From positions 1 through 24,025 of the forward strand of contig MZNV01002196.1 of the NCBI GenBank assembly GCA_002081555.1: 24,025 nucleotides of DNA, read 5' to 3'. This DNA comes from Protostelium mycophagum (Eukaryota; Evosea; Variosea; Protosteliida; Protosteliaceae). Positions 19,201 to 24,025 of the stretch are shown here, piece after piece (positions within the stretch are counted from its first letter, which is position 1; every line of letters starts with the position of its first letter). Under the pieces are notes generated by a model, which did no database searches, was not told where the DNA came from, and was given only the letters and a program-made list of their open reading frames with translations. The position numbers and the translations under genes were made by a program.

Positions 19201-22200
19201 CGCTTAATAATTGGCTGATGGTGTTTCCCTCATTCGTTACCAAGTGAAAAAGCGGTTTCTGAAATAGATGAGAGGCTGCCGTTTTTAATTATGGTTTTGT
19301 TTGCGAAAAGATGCATCTACAATGGTGTTTTTCACGTATCTTTGGTGATGAACGACCGATTCGATGAGGTGTTAAGATGTGCTACAAATTGTGCTGCACA
19401 TTGTCACTGCTGCTTTGCAAGCAAGGTTATCCCCGCGTCTTAATTTTTAAAAATAATAAATTAATTTTTTTAAAAATAATAAATAAAAAAAAGTTAAAAA
19501 ATAAAATATAAATTTCTCAAAAAAATAATATACAAATTTTCAAATGAAAAGAAGGCGCTGTGTATCATGATTCACCTTGTCAGGGTTTGAGATTCTAATC
19601 TCCACGCCAACAGCAGTCTGATTCCACCCAGATATCTCCTCAAAGAGGTAAAAATCGTACAATAACTGCACCGAGTCAGATCGCGGTAAGATCACGCGAA
19701 TGACGGTAAGATCACGCGGTGTCACGAAAAGTTGACGTAATGAGTGGAATTTCGTGAAAAATTCACCTTTTGGCCCTTCTTTGAGATGCAAAAGCCGGTC
19801 TCTGCGATACCTGAAAAATCAATATTTTTATACATTTAAATTTTCATTGAAATCTCTTCCAGCACTAAGAGGCAATAACATTGTGGCGGATAGATTTTAG
19901 ACAGTAAACACTGCAACCAGTTGCAACGTAACAAACCTAAACCCGTATTTTCCAATTTCCGCACTTATGAAATTTCAACGAAATTTCAACGAAATTTCAT
20001 AGAACGAAATTTCAACGAAATTTCATAGAACAAAATTCGTCACAGATTCGGTGGTACCTAGTTTTCTGGGCTCCTCCTCTCTAACATCATAGAAGGTCAG
20101 TCCGAAGAAAACGTTCTTCCGGGCTATCTCTATATACTTCATCTGTGCCTCTGTTCTCGACAAAATGGACGTCTGAAACTTCTCAGAAAATTTCTGGATA
20201 GTTCAAGGATTTTTCCGATATTCCGATTAGCCGGAAAATCATTTTTCCGGTCAGGTGCCGAAAATATATTTTATATTTACATTTTATATTATTTTGAAAT
20301 TTTATTTATTCTACTTTTCTTGATATTTTATTATTATATAAATTAATATATTTATATTTTGTATAAGAGAGAAACGTCACCTTGGATGCGATGCTGTAAG
20401 TGTGTAATAACCTCTTCTCTACCGCAGAAAATGTTCCCGCCGTTTCTAATACCCCCCTCGGTATGAAATTCAAGATATCGTCCCTTCTACAACGAGTCAT
20501 TTTCTTGTCGAAATTTCGATGAGATTCACCCGAAGAATCCGGGGACGTGCTTGTTTGGGTCGTAAGGTCCGTAAGTCTCCACGAGCTGGATGGCACCCGT
20601 CTCCATGGCAAAAGTATCTGATGCCACAAAATGTCCACCCAATACCAGCTGTCTTATCTGTATTTGAATTAATTCATTTGATTTATTATTTATCTATATT
20701 AAAATATAAATATCTGTTTTATTTTTGACAAAATTTAGATGAATATTAATTTTTTTATTGCAATATTTATAATTTAATTTAATTTTTCGCGGAGTTTGTC
20801 GGGTTTTCCAGTTCACGGTAATGAACGCGTTAACTACCGTGAATTTTACCGCGCAAGGAATCTGAGCAATAATCCCTTCACTTGCATCATCTTTTCCTTA
20901 AAGAAAGGAACACCGAAATTTCATCGAAATTTCACCTGTATGTACATCATGAATACCGCTCTTGGGTCTACAAGTCTTCGGGGCTCCTTCCAGTGCTTCA
21001 CCTTCACCACCAGCTTGGAATTTTCGTTGATTCTTTCCTCCTCTAGGGTTTTGCTCAAATTCAGCCATCGGTCTACAACGGTCAGTTTTCATTCGAATGA
21101 GAAGCGGGAGTTTTATTGTAATGAAATGTTTTCAAGTTTCGAAAAATGTTTTTTTTTTAATTTTAGCGAGATAATGTGATGATCTACAACAATGTAGATC
21201 AGAGGGACAAACCTGTTCCGTCGCTGTTGATAACAGCCAATTGAAAAAATTGATATTGCCATAAATCTGTCTTGCTCGCAAATGCCTGCAGCACATCCTA
21301 CATCTCTCAGCCGATTTCCCCTGGAATTCCCCCGAAATTTCATGTTACGTACCAGCACGGTGAAGTCTGGAGTCGCTTGTAATTTCTTTGAGGTGGAACC
21401 GTCCACGAGCTCAACTTGTATGGTGATGCTCGTATAATCTCTACTTAATGTCCTCGTTGGTATAGCGGTGCGCTGCGGGTCAGCATCAACGGCTATAACG
21501 GTCAGATTCAAATTTTAAACGTGTAAAAATGCGGGAAGTTTTAAATATCCTGACACTTCTACTGCTGCAAGAATTATGTTTAAAGATATTTAAAATCTAA
21601 ATGAAAACCTATGGATCTGGGACTTGGTATCAACTCGATTGTAGATGGCGTCTTTGTCATTTTTCTGGGTGACAACGTACCGTTGCTCGATGTAGATGGA
21701 CTCATCATGTAATTATTCGTGGAAACTTCTGTACGAGGTGATATGATAGTGAAGGAGGGATTTCTGGCTGCCCCTTCCACCTGAAAAATTAATATTACAA
21801 ATATTTTTCCACGATTTTTCTGCGACTTTTCTGCGACTTTTCTTCAACTTCTCCGAGTTATAATTTTTTCCAAAAATAACTGTAATCGGATATTACATAT
21901 GGAGCAATGGTGCCTGTAGGTCTATCCCATTGTGTCTTCTTCGTGATTGTATTCTGTTGTCATGTCAACTGAAATTCACCCGATTTTCCGAATTTTCAAA
22001 GTCGAAAATGTAATTTTTTTCATGCAAATTAAATTTTTAAAAATAAAAATAAAAATAAAATTCTTCACTTGGTAATAAATTCGCCCTGTTGTGCGAGACA
22101 AATACTCCCTCCATTCAGGTTCAGTGGTTTGCATAATTGTAGATGTGGGTGTCAGGGGGAGGGTTTCATCCTCTTGCGACTTTTCTTCGGAATTTCCCGG

Positions 22201-22826
22201 AAGTTTCGCGGATAAATTCAGGTTGGGAATGGCTGGGGGGAGTTCTGCAGAGGAACTGTTCATAATGTCCCTCGCGTTGATTTTCCCGGGCTTGTCGACA
22301 TGTTCAGAATTGTCGACGTGTTCAGATATGTCGACGTTATCTAGTTTGTCGACATTATCTAGTTTGTCGACCTCTGATCCCTGCGATTTGGGGGAGAATG
22401 GGATCGTGTCCTGATCATCAGTGAGTTTTTATTTTTATCTATATATAGAGGTAATATTTCACCTGATCAAGTTGAGCCAGATCTTCTGGGTTGTTGATCT
22501 GCAATCATTCATCTCAATCAAAAGATGGAATAACACATCAAAATTAATCTATAACGAAGTTATAGATTGACGCGCTTTTAATTTCACAATGTCTAACAAG
22601 TTCCATGCCGCGGCTTCACCAGTGTTTCTTGATGTCTTAACACATTATGCTTTATAAGTCTATTATTTGCAGCAAAGCTGCATCGCCCACTGCTGCGGCA
22701 GAGCCACAAGACATATTCACTCGCCTGCTCATATAGAGGTTGATTCATCCCATCATTTGGAATAAAATTCACCTCTAGTGATTTTTGGGAATCCATTTTT
22801 TTCAATCTGGAGTGGATCAGTTGCAT
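16234..22826 (-). CDS. WW-FERM-LRR multidomain protein
   Basis: A probable membrane-cytoskeleton scaffold. About 26 exons fit by phase (22826-22620, 22498-22463, 22410-22069, 21953-21897, 21780-21609, 21492-21353, 21297-21213, 21072-20936, 20657-20530, 20486-20381, 20172-20058, 19810-19767, 19665-19576, 19258-19096, 19042-18939, 18685-18555, 18484-18389, 18348-18252, 17911-17771, 17615-17464, 17363-17248, 17165-17095, 17004-16852, 16810-16587, 16546-16465, 16404-16234); about 1119 aa. WW domain about 178-208 (WREYLSRTTGRIYYQ, then TQWDRP). FERM about 285-610: ITIQVELVDGST (F1), KTLEEERINENSKL, YGPYDPNKHVPGFFG (F2), MKYIEIARKNVFFGLTF and KLGIAETGFCI (F3), closest in style to talin or MyTH4-linked FERMs. 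LRR units fill about 645-1119 (LPNFAYLDLGKNSLDG, MISLDLRGNPEL, LQYLDISKCNL, VQTLDLRDNGL). The first exon is uncertain; everything from 22498 down is solid. Confidence 0.85.
17018..17076 (-). repeat. 22-bp intronic tandem repeat, nearly 3 units
   Basis: Units read TCCAAAAATAGAAC followed by a variable 8 bp on the plus strand. They fill most of the 90-nt intron 17005-17094 of the WW-FERM-LRR gene. Confidence 0.8.
17723..17765 (-). repeat. 12-bp tandem repeat of the GTTGTAGA word at a 5' splice site
   Basis: TTGTAGATACAG repeats about 3.5 times. On the gene's strand the intron begins GTGAG followed by repeated TCTACAACTGTA, so several complements of the intron's own 3' end (CGTTGTAG at 17616-17623) stand next to its 5' splice site. 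Confidence 0.8.
19684..19718. repeat. 15-bp direct repeat in an intron
   Basis: CGGTAAGATCACGCG occurs at 19684-19698 and 19704-19718 in the 102-nt intron 19666-19766 of the WW-FERM-LRR gene. On the gene's strand it reads CGCGTGATCTTACCG. Confidence 0.8.
19969..20031. repeat. GAAATTTCAAC tandem repeat in an intron
   Basis: Five GAAATTTC words with AAC or ATA spacers lie in the intron 19811-20057. GAAATTTC and close variants also occur singly in many other introns of the window (for example near 1060, 7190, 8240, 17260, 18340, 20920), so this is a local expansion of a common intron word. Confidence 0.75.
22282..22371 (-). repeat. 18-bp coding tandem repeat, VDxxxx units
   Basis: Five 18-bp units, each starting GTCGAC, encode the hexapeptides VDKLDN, VDKLDN, VDISEH, VDNSEH and VDKPGK in exon 3 of the WW-FERM-LRR gene. 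The reading frame is kept, so copy number can change without breaking the protein. Probably a flexible linker before the WW domain. Confidence 0.85.
22546..22568. repeat. Perfect 10-bp stem with a 3-nt loop
   Basis: AATCTATAAC, GAA, GTTATAGATT. It lies in a probable intron (22499-22619) near the 5' end of the WW-FERM-LRR gene. The arms resemble the GTTRTAGA word common in this window. Confidence 0.8.
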
Positions 22827-22997
22827 AAAGAGATGATATCATGTTCCCAGATTGTGGCGTATTGTTTTGGGAAGGTATTCCGTGGATCTAAGAACAACAT
22901 GAATCACCTCTCATTCGTCTTAGCCCTGCGCCTATTACTGTCTTCTGCTGCCTCTCCCTATTAATTACATCATTAAAAGTCGCTTCCAAACGTTCCA
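22827..22997 (-). other. 5' region of the WW-FERM-LRR gene, unresolved
   Basis: Two open stretches here look protein-like on the minus strand: one from the ATG at 22998 (MERLEATFNDVINRERQQ...) and one around 22810-22880 (IPSQNNTPQSGNMISSLYATD in another frame). No splice pair joins them in phase to the exon at 22498, so I cannot say whether they are coding or leader sequence. Confidence 0.35.
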
Positions 22998-24025
22998 TCA
23001 AGATCTTGCACGATGAAGAGGGAGTATGAAGAGGACTCGTTCAGATAGAAGCCTCGTCTGAGCGCAGACGTATTTTTTAGAGATGATCTAATTAATTTAT
23101 GATACCTGATGTATAGGCTTTCTTCTATCCTGTGAGCCAACGCTCATCAAGGATTCTAAAAGCTCATCGATCTCAGCAAGAGATTGCTGCATTTCGGCTG
23201 TTGGAAAGACTTTTAAATGTGGGAAGCTCTGGAAACAAAATACACCTTGGTAACGAGAATCACGGTAGTTACCGCTCTTTTCGTTTTCAACAACGGCTCT
23301 TTCCAACCTGTTTCTGATGTATAGGCTTTCTTCTATCCTGTGAGCCAACGCTCATCAAGGATTCTAAAAGCTCATCGATCTCAGCAAGAGATTGTTGCAT
23401 TTCGGCTGTTGGAAAGACTTTTAAATGTGGGAAGCTCTGGAAACAAAATGCACCTTGGTAACGAGAACCACGGTAGTTACCGCTCTTTTCGTTTTCAACA
23501 ACGGCTCTTTCCAACCTGTTTCAAAATAAACCTCAGCTGTTCTAGTTTTGAAGAAACACAGGAACTGGACAAGAGGGAAGTAGTTGGAAGCTGCAGCATA
23601 AATAAGATGTGCGGCGGAGTCACTTGACTGTTCTGACAGGATGGCTGAAAGGATCAAAGAATAAAGAAAAAGCAAACAGTTGTTTCTTTCTTACTTGGGC
23701 AAGCTCAGAGCTGTTTATTATTTATTTTTACTGTGGAGTTAGAACTATTACCTAGCAGACATGCATTTGTACACCTCACCAGAGTGGGTCCCTCATCTGT
23801 TGTGTTGTCAGCTGCCAATGGAAATATCTTAAGATGTGCGGCGGAGTCACTCAACTGTTTTGACAGGATGGCTGAAAGGATCAAAGAATAAAGAAAAAGC
23901 AAACAGTTGTTTCTTTCTCACTTGGGCAAGCTCAGAGCTTGCCTTTTTATTTATTTTTACTGTGGAGTTAGAACTATTACCTAGCAGACACGCATTTGTA
24001 CACCTCACCAGAGTGGGTCCCTCAT
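22998..24025 (-). CDS. Partial gene with tandemly duplicated exon units
   Basis: I do not recognise the protein. On the minus strand a unit reading SFPHLKVFPTAEMQQSLAEI, then DELLESLMSVGSQDRRKPIHQ, occurs twice (about 23450-23315 and 23242-23107), each after an acceptor-like TTTCCAG. A second kind of unit, ILSxQxSDSAAHL..., also occurs twice (near 23860 and 23630) after what looks like an intron with a GTAAG donor and a CTTTCAG acceptor. The two kinds share HLKIFP/HLKVFP and may be related. A phase-0 junction after the last KPIHQ leads to a short tail ending at TGA (22998-23000). The 5' end is outside the window, and the junctions between the first units do not all keep phase, so this may be a decaying or fast-changing gene. 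Confidence 0.45.
23106..23521 (-). repeat. 208-bp tandem duplication
   Basis: Copy 1 is 23106-23313 and copy 2 is 23314-23521, about 98 percent identical (I see three substitutions, e.g. TTGCTGC/TTGTTGC and GAATCAC/GAACCAC). Each holds one exon-like unit and the word CGGTAGTTACCG. Confidence 0.9.
23606..24025 (-). repeat. About 227-bp tandem duplication, second copy cut by the edge
   Basis: The segment from 23606 recurs from 23833 with a few substitutions and a small length change after GAGCT (offset 227, then 229). Both copies include the ILSxQxSDSAAHL exon-like unit and a putative intron. The 34-bp stretch just before copy 2 is unique. Confidence 0.85.

Larger units (their letters stand above)
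18777..20841. repeat. Dispersed GGTAAN...TTACC inverted element, two intronic copies
   Basis: At 18777-18806, TCTCGGTAA and TTACCGAGA flank a 12-nt loop; at 20814-20841, CACGGTA and TACCGTG flank GATGAACGCG-like sequence. The copies share CGGTAATGAAC, CGTTA and TACCG in order, and similarity continues about 25 nt downstream (ATTTTWAC...AAGRGAATCT-like). Both lie in long introns of the WW-FERM-LRR gene. Between the copies is ordinary gene sequence. Confidence 0.6.

Noticed and set aside
21450-21485. tRNA-like 5' half (TCCTCGTTGGTATAGCGGTGCG)
   Set aside because: It lies inside a well-supported FERM exon on the other strand, and no anticodon or T-arm follows.
22282-22371. CRISPR-like or regulatory repeat array of GTCGAC words
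   Set aside because: The 18-bp units stay in frame inside an exon and encode VDxxxx repeats.
22546-22568. Resemblance to a loxP arm (ATAACTTCGT)
   Set aside because: The spacer and arm lengths are wrong and no recombinase context exists; it is kept only as a hairpin.
1-24025. Transposon, LTR or virus-like coding remnants
   Set aside because: No reverse transcriptase, integrase, transposase or capsid-like segment was recognised on either strand.

Overview
The window looks like nuclear DNA of a small free-living unicellular eukaryote. The genes are dense, lie on both strands and carry many short introns (mostly 37-60 nt, a few of 100-360 nt) between small exons, with AATAAA-type 3' ends and AT-rich gaps. 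The gene content fits an amoebozoan, possibly a protosteloid, fungus-eating amoeba: an F-box protein, an F-box/ankyrin-like protein, a GH128-type glucanase, a Tower-less LSD1, a CaMKK-like kinase and a talin-like FERM protein. That placement is inference from protein style; no marker gene is present. Exon models below were built by hand, requiring GT-AG ends and matching reading phase at each junction.

Layout. 1-599 (-) 5' part of an F-box gene. 758-2638 (-) a two-transmembrane glycoprotein resembling DEG/ENaC channels. 3095-3367 (+) a small secreted cysteine-rich protein. 3534-4637 (-) an intronless F-box/ankyrin-like protein. 5035-6592 (+) a secreted GH128-like glycoside hydrolase. 6849-10599 (-) an LSD1/KDM1 histone demethylase in 16 exons. 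10729-11196 (+) an orphan basic protein sharing a 129-bp divergent promoter with KDM1. 11517-13420 (-) a PX-domain protein. 14050-15638 (+) a CaMKK-type kinase with a predicted acylated N terminus. 16234-22826 (-) a large WW-FERM-LRR protein in about 26 exons. 22998-24025 (-) a partial gene made of tandemly duplicated exon units, cut by the window edge.

The genes do not form an obvious pathway; this is an ordinary mixed chromosomal segment. The most unusual signal lies outside the proteins. The 8-mer GTTGTAGA (either strand) occurs about 26 times where fewer than one is expected. It forms the 3' splice site of at least seven introns in four genes, often fused to a branch-point-like CTGAC. It also sits inside introns, pairs with its own complement near 5' splice sites, and occurs in a few exons. 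Other over-used words are the palindrome GATGACGTCATC (3 copies), E2F-like TTTCCCGCC, GAAATTTC and a GGTAA...TTACC inverted element. Three separate tandem duplications of 196, 208 and 227 bp each contain an exon.
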